Assembly: GCF_014873495.1 (NCBI RefSeq)
Contig: NZ_JADBGF010000001.1
Coordinates: 3,038,001 to 3,102,000, forward strand
Direction of reading: 5' to 3'
Length of the DNA stretch: 64,000 nt
DNA from: Streptomyces stelliscabiei
GTDB taxonomy: Bacteria; Actinomycetota; Actinomycetes; Streptomycetales; Streptomycetaceae
Below are positions 17,280-26,397 of the stretch, piece by piece. A program made the position numbers and the translations under genes. Positions within the stretch are counted from its first letter, which is position 1; the number at the start of each line of letters is the position of its first letter. The notes beneath the pieces were generated by a model. That model was not told where the DNA came from. It saw only the letters and a program-made list of their open reading frames with translations, and did not search any database.

Positions 17280-18700
17280 AGTGTCACGAAGCAGGTCGCC
17301 GCCACCAGGGTCGCGGCCAGTTGGACCACGGCCATGGGCACGGCCGTGTCCTCGCCCGCGACGCCGACCAGGGGGGACGCTATCGCGCCGATCAGGAAGG
17401 ACGAGGTACCCAGCAGCGCCGACGCCGAACCCGCCGCGTGGCGTACCCGCATCAGGGCGAGCGCCTGGGTGTTGGGGAGCGTGACGCCCATCGCGGACAT
17501 CAGGACGAAGAGGGCCGCCGCGACGGGGACCAGGCCGACCTCGCCGAAGACGTCCAGGGACATCAGCAGCAGCGCGGTCGCCGACAGGGCGACGACCGTG
17601 AGGCCCACCGCGAACACCTTGTCCAGGCTCACCCGGCCCACCAGGATCTTTCCGTTGATCTGGCCGACGACGACGAGGCCGACGGAGTTGACGCCGAAGA
17701 GCAGGCTGAACGTCTGCGGGGAGGCGCCGTAGATCTCCTGGATCACGAACGGCGAGGCGCTGATGTACGCGAAGAGGGCCGCGAAGGCGAAGCCGCCGGC
17801 GAGCGTGTAGCCCATGAAGACCCGGTCGGTGACCAGGCTACGCATGGCGCCCAGGGTCTCGCCGATGCCGCCGCCGTGGCGTTCGGCGGGGGCGAGCGTC
17901 TCGGGGAGCTTCGTCCAGACGACCGCGAGGAGCGCGACGCCGATGACCGTGAGCACGACGAAGACGCCCCGCCAGTCCGTGACGCGCAGGATCTGGCCGC
18001 CGATCAGCGGCGCGACGACCGGGGCCACCCCGGAGACCAGCATCAGGGTCGAGAAGAAGCGGGCCATCGCGTCGCCGTCGTACAGGTCGCGGACCACCGC
18101 TCGGGCGATCACGATCCCGGCCGAGCCGGCGAGGCCCTGCACCAGACGGAGGGCGATGAGGGTCTCGATGGTGGGGGCGAGGGCGCAGAGGGCGGTGGCG
18201 ACGATGTAGACGGCGAGACCGAGGAGCAGCGGGCGGCGACGGCCGAAACGGTCGCTCATCGGGCCGATCAGGAGCTGGCCGAGCGCCATGCCGGCGAGGC
18301 AGGCGGTGAGGGTGAGCTGGACCGTGGTGGCGGGCGCGTGCAGGGAGTTGGTGACCTCCGGCAGGGCCGGGAGGTACATGTCCATCGCCAGGGGTGGCGT
18401 CGCGGTGAGGCCGCCGAGGATGAGGGTGACGAGGAGGCCGGTACGGCGCAGGGCGGTGGTCGCCCGCGCGGCCCCGGGGTCCGCCGTCGACGGCTGCGGC
18501 TGCGGCTGCGGCTGCGGCTGCGGCTGCGGCTGCGGCTGCGGCTGCGGCTGCGGCTGCGCGGACTGTGGCTGCGCGGACTGTGGCTTCGACGGCTGCGGTT
18601 TCGGCGGCCGGGGTGCCGCCGCCGCGGCGGGCCGCGTGTGCTCCCTCGCCGTCGTGGTCGGCTCGGCGGGTGCCGAGCCCGGTATGTGCCCCTCGGGCAT
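17231..18700 (-). CDS. Bcr/CflA-type MFS multidrug efflux transporter with Gln-Pro repeat N-terminus
   Basis: A 489-residue, 12-span major facilitator. The core begins near residue 85 (LLVTLILGGLTATPPLAMDM) and carries the MFS loop GPMSDRFGRRRPLLLG plus LRLVQGLAGSAGIV, typical of Bcr/CflA drug pumps. The N-terminal 80 residues are a hydrophilic Ala/Pro/Gln tail with eleven Gln-Pro units encoded by a hexanucleotide repeat. GGAGGGG precedes the ATG at 18700. It is cotranscribed with the serine hydrolase and divergent from the Gfo/Idh oxidoreductase. Confidence 0.9.
   Translation of the reverse strand: MPEGHIPGSAPAEPTTTAREHTRPAAAAAPRPPKPQPSKPQSAQPQSAQPQPQPQPQPQPQPQPQPQPQPSTADPGAARATTALRRTGLLVTLILGGLTATPPLAMDMYLPALPEVTNSLHAPATTVQLTLTACLAGMALGQLLIGPMSDRFGRRRPLLLGLAVYIVATALCALAPTIETLIALRLVQGLAGSAGIVIARAVVRDLYDGDAMARFFSTLMLVSGVAPVVAPLIGGQILRVTDWRGVFVVLTVIGVALLAVVWTKLPETLAPAERHGGGIGETLGAMRSLVTDRVFMGYTLAGGFAFAALFAYISASPFVIQEIYGASPQTFSLLFGVNSVGLVVVGQINGKILVGRVSLDKVFAVGLTVVALSATALLLMSLDVFGEVGLVPVAAALFVLMSAMGVTLPNTQALALMRVRHAAGSASALLGTSSFLIGAIASPLVGVAGEDTAVPMAVVQLAATLVAATCFVTLCRPWNRRTKAEGAES
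18492..18557 (-). repeat. (GGCTGC)11 hexanucleotide repeat encoding Gln-Pro units
   Basis: Eleven perfect tandem copies of GGCTGC lie within the MFS gene. On the coding strand GCAGCC gives Gln-Pro. Changes in copy number would keep the frame and alter only tail length. Confidence 0.95.
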
Positions 18701-18809
18701 GTGCCCCTCCCTCTGTGTTCAGTCCGCCACCTATGCTCTCAGCTCGTACGACGTGGGCGGGGTCACACACCCGCCCCGGAGCCGAGGACAGCCGAGGACA
18801 GGGGTGGCG

Positions 18810-19835
18810 ATGTCGAACGACGGACGGGTGCGGTGGGGGATCCTGGCGACCGGAGGGATCGCCGCGGCCTTCACGGCGGACCTCGTCGACCTGCCGGACG
18901 CCGAGGTCGTGGCGGTGGCCTCGCGCAGCGAGGCCTCGGCGAAGACCTTCGCGGAACGGTTCGGGATACCGAGGGCCTACGGCGACTGGCGCGCGCTCGC
19001 CGAGGACGCCGACGTGGACGTGGTGTACGTCGCCACTCCGCACGCGGCACACCGGGTCGCCGCCGGGATGTGTCTGGAGGCGGGGCGCAACGTCCTGTGC
19101 GAGAAGGCGTTCACGCTGAACACGGGCGAGGCGGAGGAACTGGTCGCGCTGGCCCGGGAGCGCGGGCGGTTCCTGATGGAGGCCATGTGGATGTACTGCA
19201 ATCCGCTGGTGCGACGGCTCGCCGAGGTGGTGCGGGACGGTGCGATCGGTGACGTGCGGACCGTGCAGGCCGACTTCGGGATCTCCGGGCCGTTCCCGCC
19301 CTCGCACCGGCTGCGGGACCCGGCTCAGGGCGGGGGCGCGCTGCTCGACCTCGGTGTGTATCCGGTGTCCTTCGCGCAGCTGCTGCTCGGGGAGCCGTCC
19401 GACGTCACGGCGAGAGCGGTGCTCTCCGACGAGGGCGTCGATCTCCAGACCGGAGCAGTGCTCTCGTGGGAGAGCGGCGCCCTCGCTTCGGTGCACTGCT
19501 CCATCGTGGGCGGCACGGGTACGTCCGCGTCGGTGACCGGTTCCGAGGGCCGGATCGACATCCCGTCCGGGTTCTTCTTCCCGGAGCGGTTCGTGCTGCA
19601 CCGGGACGGCCGCGAGGCGCAGGAATTCACCGCCGACCCGGCCGACGGCCCCCGCAACAGCCTCCGGCACGAGGCCATCGAGGTCATGCGGGCCCTGCGG
19701 GCCGGCGAGACCGAGTCCCCGCTCGTCCCCCTCGACGGCACCCTCGCCGTGATGCGCACGCTGGACGCGCTGCGGGAGCGGGTGGGGGTGCGCTATCCCG
19801 GCGAGGAGCGGCTGAACGAAGGTTCGTTCGCGTAG
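18810..19835 (+). CDS. Gfo/Idh/MocA-family NAD(P)-dependent oxidoreductase
   Basis: A 341-residue dehydrogenase. The N-terminus has a Rossmann fold (RWGILATGGIAAAF), YVATPHAAH and NVLCEKAFTLN with the EK pair conserved in the family. The C-terminal half has GGGALLDLGVYPVSFAQLL, the usual dimer and catalytic region. The ATG at 18810 is chosen because the upstream frame overlaps the divergent MFS gene. Substrate is probably a sugar or cyclitol derivative. The last codons (NEGSFA) are the first copy of a palindromic repeat that continues past the stop. Confidence 0.88.
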   Translation: MSNDGRVRWGILATGGIAAAFTADLVDLPDAEVVAVASRSEASAKTFAERFGIPRAYGDWRALAEDADVDVVYVATPHAAHRVAAGMCLEAGRNVLCEKAFTLNTGEAEELVALARERGRFLMEAMWMYCNPLVRRLAEVVRDGAIGDVRTVQADFGISGPFPPSHRLRDPAQGGGALLDLGVYPVSFAQLLLGEPSDVTARAVLSDEGVDLQTGAVLSWESGALASVHCSIVGGTGTSASVTGSEGRIDIPSGFFFPERFVLHRDGREAQEFTADPADGPRNSLRHEAIEVMRALRAGETESPLVPLDGTLAVMRTLDALRERVGVRYPGEERLNEGSFA

Positions 19836-20133
19836 GGGGCGGGGCCGGGGGGGTGGGCCGAGGGGGGTGTGGGCCGGGGGTGTGGGCCGGGGTGAAGGCC
19901 GGCGAAAACGAAGGTTCGTTCCGCGCCCTCCTCCGGAACCGAACCTCCGCTCGCCGCCCCTGCGCAAAACGAAGGTTCGTTCCGCACTCACCCTCGCACC
20001 GAACCTCCGCCCGCCGCCCCTGCGCAAACGAAGGTTCGTTCCGCGCCCGCCCCCGCACCGAACCTCCGCCCGCCGCCCTCTCCCCTCCGCCTCCATCTCC
20101 GTCTCCGTCTCCGTCACAAAACGAAGGTTCGTT
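19815..20133. repeat. Five-copy palindromic repeat array between converging genes
   Basis: AACGAAGGTTCGTT, whose 6-base arms are perfectly complementary, occurs at 19815, 19907, 19968, 20027 and 20120. The start-to-start spacing is 92, 61, 59 and 93 bases. Copies 2-4 are followed by a similar 45-base block containing ACCGAACCTCCGC-CGCCGCCC. The first copy forms the end of the Gfo/Idh gene. A (CTCCGT)n run at about 20093-20115 separates copies 4 and 5. The array fills the whole gap to phoD. Confidence 0.85.
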
Positions 20134-20199
20134 CGCGGCACTCCCGCCCGCCCCGCCCGCCCCCTCCCTTCTCCGGCCAACACGGGGCGCAAGCGGCCT

Positions 20200-21861
20200 C
20201 TACACCGGCTGCAGCCCCGGCACCCCCGCCTCCACCGCGAAGGACGCGACCGTCGAGATGCCCGCCCCCGTCGTCGTCACGTACGGCACGGCCTTGAAGT
20301 CGGCGCGGGCGGACTCGCGGTCGAGGGTGACGGTGGTGTAGCCGCGGCGGCCGTTGTAGAACCGCATGTGGGGGTTGGCGGTCATGTAGGTGTCCCAGTT
20401 GGCGGGCTTGTCGGAGCCGTTGCCGCCGCTGCTGACGGACGAGGCGACGAGTTCCGTGCCGACGGTCCGGGACGAGCGGTCGTCGAAGTCGCGCTTGACG
20501 TCGAAGGCGTAGCCGACGTGGACGTCTCCCGTGAGGACCATGAGGTTCTCGATGCCGGCGGCCTCGGCGCCGGCGAGGAGACGTTCGCGGGAGGCGGGAT
20601 AGCCGTCCCACGAGTCCATCGACACCTTGTAGACCTCGCCGACGGCGTTGCGGCGCTGCGAGAAGGTGACCTGCTGCGGGAGGACGTTCCAGACCGCGTC
20701 GGACCGGTCCCAGCCGTCCAGGAGCCAGCGCTCCTGCGTGGCGCCCGTCATCGTGCGCGCCGGATCGGCGGACTCCGGGCCGGGGATCTGCCAGCCGTCG
20801 CCCTGCGCCTGGTTGGAGCGGTACTGCCGGGTGTCGAGTATGTCGAACTGGGCGAGGCGGCCCCACCGGAGGCGCCGGTACAGCTTCATGTCGGGGCCGT
20901 CGGGGCGCTGGGGGCGGCGCAGCGGCTGGTTCTCCCAGTACGCGCGGTAGGCGGCGGCGCGGCGCAGCAGGAACTCCTCGGAGGGCTCGCCGCCGTCGGG
21001 GTTGTCGCCCGCATAGTTGTTCTCGGTCTCGTGGTCGTCCCAGGTGACGACGAAGGGGTGGGCGGCGTGGGCGGCCCGCTGGTCTCGGTCGGTCTTGTGG
21101 AGGGCGTAGCGCAGGCGGTAGTCCTCCAGGGTGACCGTCTCGTGGTTGAAGACGTCGGGCAGGACGCGGTCGGTGTAGTTGCGGGCGCCGCCGACGGAGT
21201 TCACGGCGTACTCGTAGAGGTAGTCGCCGAGGTGGAAGACGACGTCGACGTCCTCGTCGGCGAGGTGCCGGTAGGCGGTGTAGTAGCCCTGGTCGTAGCG
21301 CTGGCAGGAGACGGCCGCGAAGGAGAGTTCGGTGGAGCCGGTCAGGTGGACGCGGCCGGGGGCGGTGCGGGTGCGGCCGGTCTCGCTGATCCAGGTGCCG
21401 GTGCGGAAACGGTAGTAGTAGACGCGGCCGGGGGCGAGGAAGTCGACCTCGACATGGACGGTGTGGTGGAACTCGGGGTGGGCGGTGGCGGTGCCGCGTC
21501 TGACGACGCGTCGGAATCTGTCGTCGAGGGCCAGTTCCCATTCGACCCTGACGCGTTCGGCGGGCAGTCCGCCGTCGGGCTGGTAGGGGGCCGGGGCGAG
21601 CCGGGTCCACAGCAGTACGGAGCCGGCCAGCGGGTCGCCGGAGGCGACGCCGAGGGTGAAGGGGTCCTCGGTGATCTGGCGGGGGTCCAGCGTGGCGGCG
21701 GCCGCGGCGCCGGCCACGGGAAGGTTGGTGGCGAAGGCGAGCGCGGCGGCGGCTCCCGTGACGGTGAGGAAGCGGCGGCGGTCGAAGTGCCGGGCGGCGG
21801 CGCGCAGTTCGGGCGCATGGGACGAGCGGGGCTGTGTCGACCCATGGGTGGGGAGTGGCAT
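20200..21861 (-). CDS. phoD: PhoD-type alkaline phosphatase/phosphodiesterase
   Basis: A 553-residue Tat-exported metallophosphoesterase. The Tat signal is RRRFLTVTGAAAALAF starting at about residue 28. A beta-rich PhoD N-terminal domain (DPFTLGVASGDP to RFRTGTW) precedes the catalytic domain. Metal-binding motifs are visible: AAVSCQRYDQGYYTAYRHL, FHLGDYLYEY, WDDHETENNYAGDNP and LTGDVHVGYAF. The full family length is present. It likely frees phosphate from organic phosphates outside the cell. No clear PHO box was recognised upstream by eye. It converges on the repeat array. Confidence 0.93.
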   Translation of the reverse strand: MPLPTHGSTQPRSSHAPELRAAARHFDRRRFLTVTGAAAALAFATNLPVAGAAAAATLDPRQITEDPFTLGVASGDPLAGSVLLWTRLAPAPYQPDGGLPAERVRVEWELALDDRFRRVVRRGTATAHPEFHHTVHVEVDFLAPGRVYYYRFRTGTWISETGRTRTAPGRVHLTGSTELSFAAVSCQRYDQGYYTAYRHLADEDVDVVFHLGDYLYEYAVNSVGGARNYTDRVLPDVFNHETVTLEDYRLRYALHKTDRDQRAAHAAHPFVVTWDDHETENNYAGDNPDGGEPSEEFLLRRAAAYRAYWENQPLRRPQRPDGPDMKLYRRLRWGRLAQFDILDTRQYRSNQAQGDGWQIPGPESADPARTMTGATQERWLLDGWDRSDAVWNVLPQQVTFSQRRNAVGEVYKVSMDSWDGYPASRERLLAGAEAAGIENLMVLTGDVHVGYAFDVKRDFDDRSSRTVGTELVASSVSSGGNGSDKPANWDTYMTANPHMRFYNGRRGYTTVTLDRESARADFKAVPYVTTTGAGISTVASFAVEAGVPGLQPV

Positions 21862-22020
21862 CTGGCCCTCTTCTTAAGGTAGTTGTGTTTCCTCAGTGGA
21901 GTGGCCAGGTTCGACGATCTTCTGTCACGTACACAACACCCAGATGGCGGACGCATGAGTTCCGTATGGTGGGCCCCACCTGCGCGGCCGAGCGCGGAGC
22001 CTCCCCTACGCTGCGAGCCC

Positions 22021-22839
22021 ATGAAGGCTAAAGGAACCAAGATCGCGATCGTGACGGGCGCGGGCTCCGGAATCGGCCGTGCCGTGGCGGTGGAACTGCT
22101 GCGCGCCGGCTGGTCGGTGGCGCTGGCGGGCCGCCGCGAGGAGAAGCTCGCCGAGACGGCGGCCGAGGCCGGGACCGAAGCCGGGGGCGCGGCCGGGACC
22201 GGGGCCGCCCCGACGGCGGACGCGGGCACCGGCGCCCCGGAGGCGCTGTGCGTCCGCACGGACGTCTCACGGCCCGGCGACGTGGACGCGCTCCTCGCCG
22301 CCGTGCGCGACCGGTTCGGGCGGCTGGACCTGCTGTTCAACAACGCGGGCACGTTCGGTCCGGGCGGGGTCCCGGTGGAGGAGCTGGACTACGCGGCCTG
22401 GCGGCACGTCGTGGACACCAACCTCAACGGGGCGTTCCTGTGCGCGCAGGCGGCGTACCGGCAGATGAAGGAGCAGGACCCGCGGGGCGGCCGGATCATC
22501 AACAACGGCTCCATCTCCGCACACACACCCCGCCCACACTCCGTGGCCTACACCGCGACCAAGCACGCGCTGACCGGCCTGACCAAGTCCCTCTCCCTGG
22601 ACGGGCGGCCGTACGGCATCGCGGTCGGGCAGATCGACATCGGCAACGCCGGGACGGACATGACCGAACGGATGGCGAACGGCGTGCTCCAGGCCAACGG
22701 GCAGCTCCTGCCCGAGCCCGTGATGGACGTGACCGATGTGGCGCGGACGGTCCGGCACATGGCGGAGCTGCCACTGGAGGCGAATGTGCAGTTCGCGACG
22801 GTGATGGCGACGACGATGCCGTACGTCGGACGGGGCTGA
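22021..22839 (+). CDS. Short-chain dehydrogenase/reductase (SDR)
   Basis: A 272-residue classical [11 protein letters not shown] at 12-19 binds NAD(P), FNNAGTFG follows strand 4, and the catalytic set is Ser in NNGSISAH, Tyr and Lys in [11 protein letters not shown] Gly/Ala/Thr-rich insert at about 48-72 lengthens the usual loop after strand 2. The ATG at 22021 is taken as start; the ribosome site is weak. Substrate not predictable. It is divergent from phoD. Confidence 0.88.
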   Translation: MKAKGTKIAIVTGAGSGIGRAVAVELLRAGWSVALAGRREEKLAETAAEAGTEAGGAAGTGAAPTADAGTGAPEALCVRTDVSRPGDVDALLAAVRDRFGRLDLLFNNAGTFGPGGVPVEELDYAAWRHVVDTNLNGAFLCAQAAYRQMKEQDPRGGRIINNGSISAHTPRPHSVAYTATKHALTGLTKSLSLDGRPYGIAVGQIDIGNAGTDMTERMANGVLQANGQLLPEPVMDVTDVARTVRHMAELPLEANVQFATVMATTMPYVGRG

Positions 22840-23163
22840 GGCGCGGACGGGCGGGCCCCGAACGCGGGCCGGCGATCGGCGAGCCGCGCCCGTCGGCCTG
22901 CGCCGACATTCGTCCAGGGCTCAACTTGCACAAACGGAAGCTGTCCCTCCGGTCCATTAGGGCATGTGGCGGGCATATGCTCAGGGCTCGTCTCCACGAG
23001 AGCTTCACACTTGGAGGCGATGGCTTCCATGACCAACCCGAGGGGGGTGGTGGCAGCCGTTCCCAGCTCCGGAAGGGGGCGGACCTCGCGTGGGACCGCG
23101 AGGTAAGCACCGGAGCGGAACGGCTGCCCACCGACGTTTCCTTCAGGACGAGGTCACTTCCCC
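22840..23163. other. Intergenic stretch with a short possible peptide frame and a hairpin
   Basis: No convincing gene. A 28-codon frame starts at ATG 23020 (MASMTNPRGVVAAVPSSG) with GGAGG close upstream, and stops at TAA after GRTSRGTAR. An 8-bp inverted repeat ACCTCGCG (23083-23090) and CGCGAGGT (23097-23104) lies at its end. Either a tiny peptide with a terminator or chance. Confidence 0.3.
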
Positions 23164-23276
23164 GCTGTCGTACGGGCCCCCTCCGCCGCGTGCGGGCCCT
23201 CCGCCGCGTGCGGGCCCTCCGCTGTCGTACGGGCCCTCCGCCGCCGTACGGGCCTTTCGCCGTCGTACGGGCGAGG
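23164..23276. repeat. Degenerate 18-19 bp tandem repeat (about six units)
   Basis: About six tandem units of a CGTACGGGCCCTCCGC-type sequence fill the space before the aldo-keto reductase stop. The units vary (GTGCGGGCCC, GTACGGGCCT), so they are not identical copies. Confidence 0.8.
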
Positions 23277-23282
23277 TGGTGT

Positions 23283-24290
23283 TCAGCGGCTCAGGATCAG
23301 GTCGATCTCGGCCATCTGCTCCGCGGTGAGCGGTCCCTCGGCGAGGGCGCCCGCGTTCTCCTCCGCCTGGGCGACCGAGCGGAACCCGGGGATGGGCACG
23401 GTCCGCGGGCTGCGGGCCCAGATCCAGGCGAGGGCACCCTGCGCGAGCGTACGGCCCCCGCCGGTGAGGATCTCGCGCAGCGCCTCGACCCGGCCCACCC
23501 ACTGCGGGTCGGCGCCGCCGTCGGCGGTGAAGCCCGGCAGCCACTCGGGCGGGGTGCTGCGGATGTCGCCGGCCGCCAGGGCGCGCCCCGGGGTGTGCTT
23601 CCCGGTGAGCAGCCCCATGGCGAGAGGGCTGCGGTTGATGCTCGCCAGTCCGGACTCCTCGCACAGCGCGAGGAGTCCGGGCGCGTCCTGCAGGACGTTC
23701 AGCCGGTGCTGCACGGCCGCGCAGTGCGGCCCCTCGGCGAACACGGCGGCACGGTCCGGGTCGTCGGTGCTCCACGCGTAGGCCCGGATCAGACCCTCGC
23801 GCACGAACTCCTCGCAGGTGTCGCGGAGTCGGGCCGCGCGCTCGGGGTCGGCGTCGGAGAGGTGGAGCTGGTAGAGGTCGACGTGGTCGGTGCCGAGGCG
23901 GTCCAGCGAGGCGGTGAGGGCGCGGCGGGCGTGGGCCGGGGTGTCGTCCTGGCCGGTGAGGGTGCGAGTGGCCGCGTCGAAGACGTTGCCCCACTTGGTG
24001 GCCACCACGACGTCCGCGCGGCGCTTGCCGAGAGCCCGGCCGAGGACGCGCTCGCTGTGCCCGGTGCCGTACGCGTCGGCCGTGTCGAAGAAGGTGACGC
24101 CGAGGTCGAGGGCGCGGTGGACCGCCCGCACGGACTCCTCGTCGTCCACCTTCCCCCAGCCGAGCGGCTGTCCGTCGGCGGCCTGCCACTCGCCGCCGAT
24201 CGCCCAGCAGCCGAAGCCGAGGGCGCTGACCTGGATGCCGCTGCGGCCGAGGGTGCGGGTGTACGGGTCCGTGTGCGTGTTCGTCTCCAT
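23283..24290 (-). CDS. Aldo/keto reductase
   Basis: A 335-residue NADPH-dependent oxidoreductase of the TIM-barrel AKR family. The catalytic set is visible: Asp and Tyr in FFDTADAYGTG, Lys in VVVATKWGN, His in LYQLHLSD. The cofactor end reads RTVPIPGFRSVAQAEEN. The ATG at 24290 is the start; the frame runs upstream into Arg-rich noncoding sequence. It ends beside the tandem repeat. Substrate unknown. Confidence 0.9.
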   Translation of the reverse strand: METNTHTDPYTRTLGRSGIQVSALGFGCWAIGGEWQAADGQPLGWGKVDDEESVRAVHRALDLGVTFFDTADAYGTGHSERVLGRALGKRRADVVVATKWGNVFDAATRTLTGQDDTPAHARRALTASLDRLGTDHVDLYQLHLSDADPERAARLRDTCEEFVREGLIRAYAWSTDDPDRAAVFAEGPHCAAVQHRLNVLQDAPGLLALCEESGLASINRSPLAMGLLTGKHTPGRALAAGDIRSTPPEWLPGFTADGGADPQWVGRVEALREILTGGGRTLAQGALAWIWARSPRTVPIPGFRSVAQAEENAGALAEGPLTAEQMAEIDLILSR

Positions 24291-24357
24291 GACCACGGAC
24301 GTTAGGAGTTGGAGCGCACACGAACGCAAGCCCCCGGCCCCCGGCGCGGGTCCCGCG

Positions 24358-24684
24358 CTACGCCTGGCCCGTCTCGAAGCGGCTGATGCGGCCGTCCTCC
24401 GACACCGTGAAGCGCCACGCGGTGCGCATCTCGCCCCAGGTGTCGTTGCGGTAGTTGGCGACCAGGGCACGGCCGCCCGCGGACTCGCGCTGGACCTCCA
24501 TGTGGCCGTGGGAGGAGAAGATCTCCCGGTCGGTCCAGTCCGTGAGGTCGCGGTCGGAGCCGTCGTCCGACATGGTCGCGTCGTCCGTGAGGAGCGCGAA
24601 GAACGCGTGCTGGTCGTGGGCGTTCACCGCGGCGACGAAGGCCCGGACGGCCGGGTCGCTGAGTTTGGCGGGTGCGATCGTCAT
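24358..24684 (-). CDS. SnoaL/NTF2-like fold protein, 108 residues
   Basis: A small alpha+beta cone protein: N-terminal helices (VRAFVAAVNAHDQHAFFALL) then TDDATMSDDGS, a pattern of SnoaL-like domains, and beta strands with WRFTVSEDGRISRFETGQA at the end. Start is ATG 24684. These proteins are often cyclases, isomerases or binding proteins. Nothing here says which. It lies upstream of the aldo-keto reductase on the same strand, 67 bases away. Confidence 0.8.
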   Translation of the reverse strand: MTIAPAKLSDPAVRAFVAAVNAHDQHAFFALLTDDATMSDDGSDRDLTDWTDREIFSSHGHMEVQRESAGGRALVANYRNDTWGEMRTAWRFTVSEDGRISRFETGQA

Positions 24685-24871
24685 GGCGGCAGCCTCACAC
24701 CGCGGGCGGGGGCACGCCACCGGACGGCGCACGGCGGATCCGGCGCCACCCGAACGGGCGCGCGAGCGGGCCGGGCAGGTGTCATCGGTGCGACGGTGGA
24801 TACGCGGGGGGACGTACGCACGTTCGCGCTGTCGGGTTCTCCGCCGGTACCTCTGCTGTTCGGGAGTGGTC

Positions 24872-25417
24872 ATGACCTCATTCGACCGACGTGATCTGGG
24901 ACTGTTGCTGCTCCGGCTGGGCGCGGGCGGTGTGCTCGCCGCGCACGGCACGCAGAAGCTGTTCGGCTGGTTCGGCGGGCACGGCATCGAGGGGACCGGC
25001 GCGTTCATGGAGTCCGTCGGGTACGCGCCCGGCAAGGCCAGCGCCACCGCCGCCGGGCTGGCCGAGACGGGTGGCGGGGCGCTGCTCGCGCTGGGCCTCG
25101 CGACCCCCGCGGCCGGTGCGGCCGCGGCGGGTGCGATGGCCGGCGCGACCGCGATCCACACGCCCAACGGGTTCTTCAACGCCGAGGGCGGCTACGAGTA
25201 CGCCGCGACCCTGGGCCTGGCCGCCGCCGGCCTCGCGATCACCGGCCCCGGCCGGCTCTCCCTCGACCACGCGCTGCGCCATGTCGTCGACCGGGGCTGG
25301 ATGGTCCCGGTGGCGCTGGCCGGTACGGCCGCGGTCACGGCGGTGGTCGTGGGCATGCGCACCCAGCGGGTGCGCAAGGAGAAGGAGGGCGAGCAGGAGG
25401 CCCTGTTCGAGGAGTGA
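24872..25417 (+). CDS. DoxX-family membrane protein
   Basis: A 181-residue protein with four membrane spans. The DoxX hallmark is near the N-terminus: LLLLRLGAGGVLAAHGTQKLFGWFGG split over the first span, then GTGAFMESVG. A Thr/Gly-rich second half has GPGRLSLDHAL. The ATG at 24872 has GGGAG 7 bases upstream. DoxX proteins are linked to redox stress and terminal oxidase assembly in some bacteria; the role here is unknown. It is divergent from the SnoaL-like gene. Confidence 0.88.
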   Translation: MTSFDRRDLGLLLLRLGAGGVLAAHGTQKLFGWFGGHGIEGTGAFMESVGYAPGKASATAAGLAETGGGALLALGLATPAAGAAAAGAMAGATAIHTPNGFFNAEGGYEYAATLGLAAAGLAITGPGRLSLDHALRHVVDRGWMVPVALAGTAAVTAVVVGMRTQRVRKEKEGEQEALFEE

Positions 25418-25467
25418 CCTTTCCGGGACGGGCCCTCGCTGTCAGCGGGGCGTGACAGGCTGCGCGC

Positions 25468-25854
25468 ATGAGCGAGCAGCGGCACTCCCCCGACCCCTAC
25501 GCGCCCGAAGCGCACGAAGCGCCCGACGGCCCCGACGACCTCTGGCGGTCCGTCTCCCGTCTGCACGCGTGGCTGGAGGCCGACCAGCCGCACGGCGGCC
25601 GGGAGGGCCTGCTGCTGCGGATGCTGAAGCTCCAGGAGGAGGTCGGCGAGGTCGCGCAGGCGGTCATCGGTGTGACGGGGCAGAACCCCCGCAAGGGCAC
25701 CACCCACACCTGGCAGGACGTCCAGGCGGAACTGTGCGACGTGGTCGTCACCGCCCTCGTCGCCCTGCGCACCCTCACCCCGGACGCCCGCGCGGTCTTC
25801 GCGGCCCATCTGGCCGGGGTCACCGAACGTTCGCTGGGTTCCGGCCGTGGCTGA
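25468..25854 (+). CDS. MazG-like nucleotide pyrophosphohydrolase family protein
   Basis: A 128-residue all-alpha protein. The MazG metal site is recognisable: LKLQEEVGEVAQAVIG (ExxE) followed by QAELCDVVVTALVAL (ExxxD). Before it is an acidic, Pro-rich N-terminus of about 25 residues. MazG-like enzymes hydrolyse NTPs to NMP and pyrophosphate. It overlaps the next gene by 8 bases, indicating coupling. A specific substrate is not predictable. Confidence 0.85.
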   Translation: MSEQRHSPDPYAPEAHEAPDGPDDLWRSVSRLHAWLEADQPHGGREGLLLRMLKLQEEVGEVAQAVIGVTGQNPRKGTTHTWQDVQAELCDVVVTALVALRTLTPDARAVFAAHLAGVTERSLGSGRG

Positions 25855-26395
25855 CGGCGCGTTCTGGATCGCCGCGCTCACCGCCGGCACCGCCGTCCTC
25901 GCGAGCTGGGTGACGAGCAGGGGGACCGCGCGGGCGGCGCGCATCCAGGCGGACACCACGGCGGGCGCGCAGCGGGTGGAGCGGCTGCGGCAGGCACGGC
26001 GGACGGCCTACGCGGAGTTCATCGAGCAGGCGCAGCGGCTGAGCGATGTGCACTGGAAGGTGTCCGACGTGGTCCGGGGCGCCGGGGGCGGGGGTACGGA
26101 GGACGGGCTCGGACCGGAGCGGGTCGAGGAGCTGCGGCGGCTGCGCGAGCGGCAGCGGGAGGAGTACGCCACGCTGCGCAACCTCACCTGGGTCGTCTCG
26201 CTGGAGGGGCCCGAGGAGGTCGCCGAACTCGCCAACAAGGTCCGGCGGACCACGAATCCGTTCCACAAGGCGATCGAGGCGATGATCGAGGGCGACACCG
26301 GGGCCGTCGCCCGCTTCGACTCCTGCTACGCGCCGTTCTGGGACGCGCTGAAGGAGTTCATCCGGGCCTCCCGCGACATCCTGCACACCATGTAG
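25847..26395 (+). CDS. Membrane-anchored coiled-coil hypothetical protein
   Basis: A 182-residue protein starting at GTG 25847 within the last codons of the MazG-like gene. One N-terminal membrane span (AFWIAALTAGTAVLASWV) is followed by a long helical region (VERLRQARRTAYAEFIEQAQ; VEELRRLRERQREEYATLRN). No enzyme motif. Similar N-anchored helical proteins are common in streptomycetes without known function. A strong hairpin follows the stop. Confidence 0.72.
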   Translation: MADGAFWIAALTAGTAVLASWVTSRGTARAARIQADTTAGAQRVERLRQARRTAYAEFIEQAQRLSDVHWKVSDVVRGAGGGGTEDGLGPERVEELRRLRERQREEYATLRNLTWVVSLEGPEEVAELANKVRRTTNPFHKAIEAMIEGDTGAVARFDSCYAPFWDALKEFIRASRDILHTM

Positions 26396-26397
26396 AG

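Noticed and set aside
19815..20133. The repeat array as a CRISPR
   Set aside because: Repeat is only 14 bases, spacing is 59-93 bases and irregular, the spacers are similar to each other, and no cas gene is near.
17838..20192. A 784-codon minus-strand frame with repeated TNLRF/ERTFV-type motifs
   Set aside because: It runs antisense through the Gfo/Idh gene and in another frame through the MFS gene; the repeated motif is the palindromic DNA repeat read as protein.
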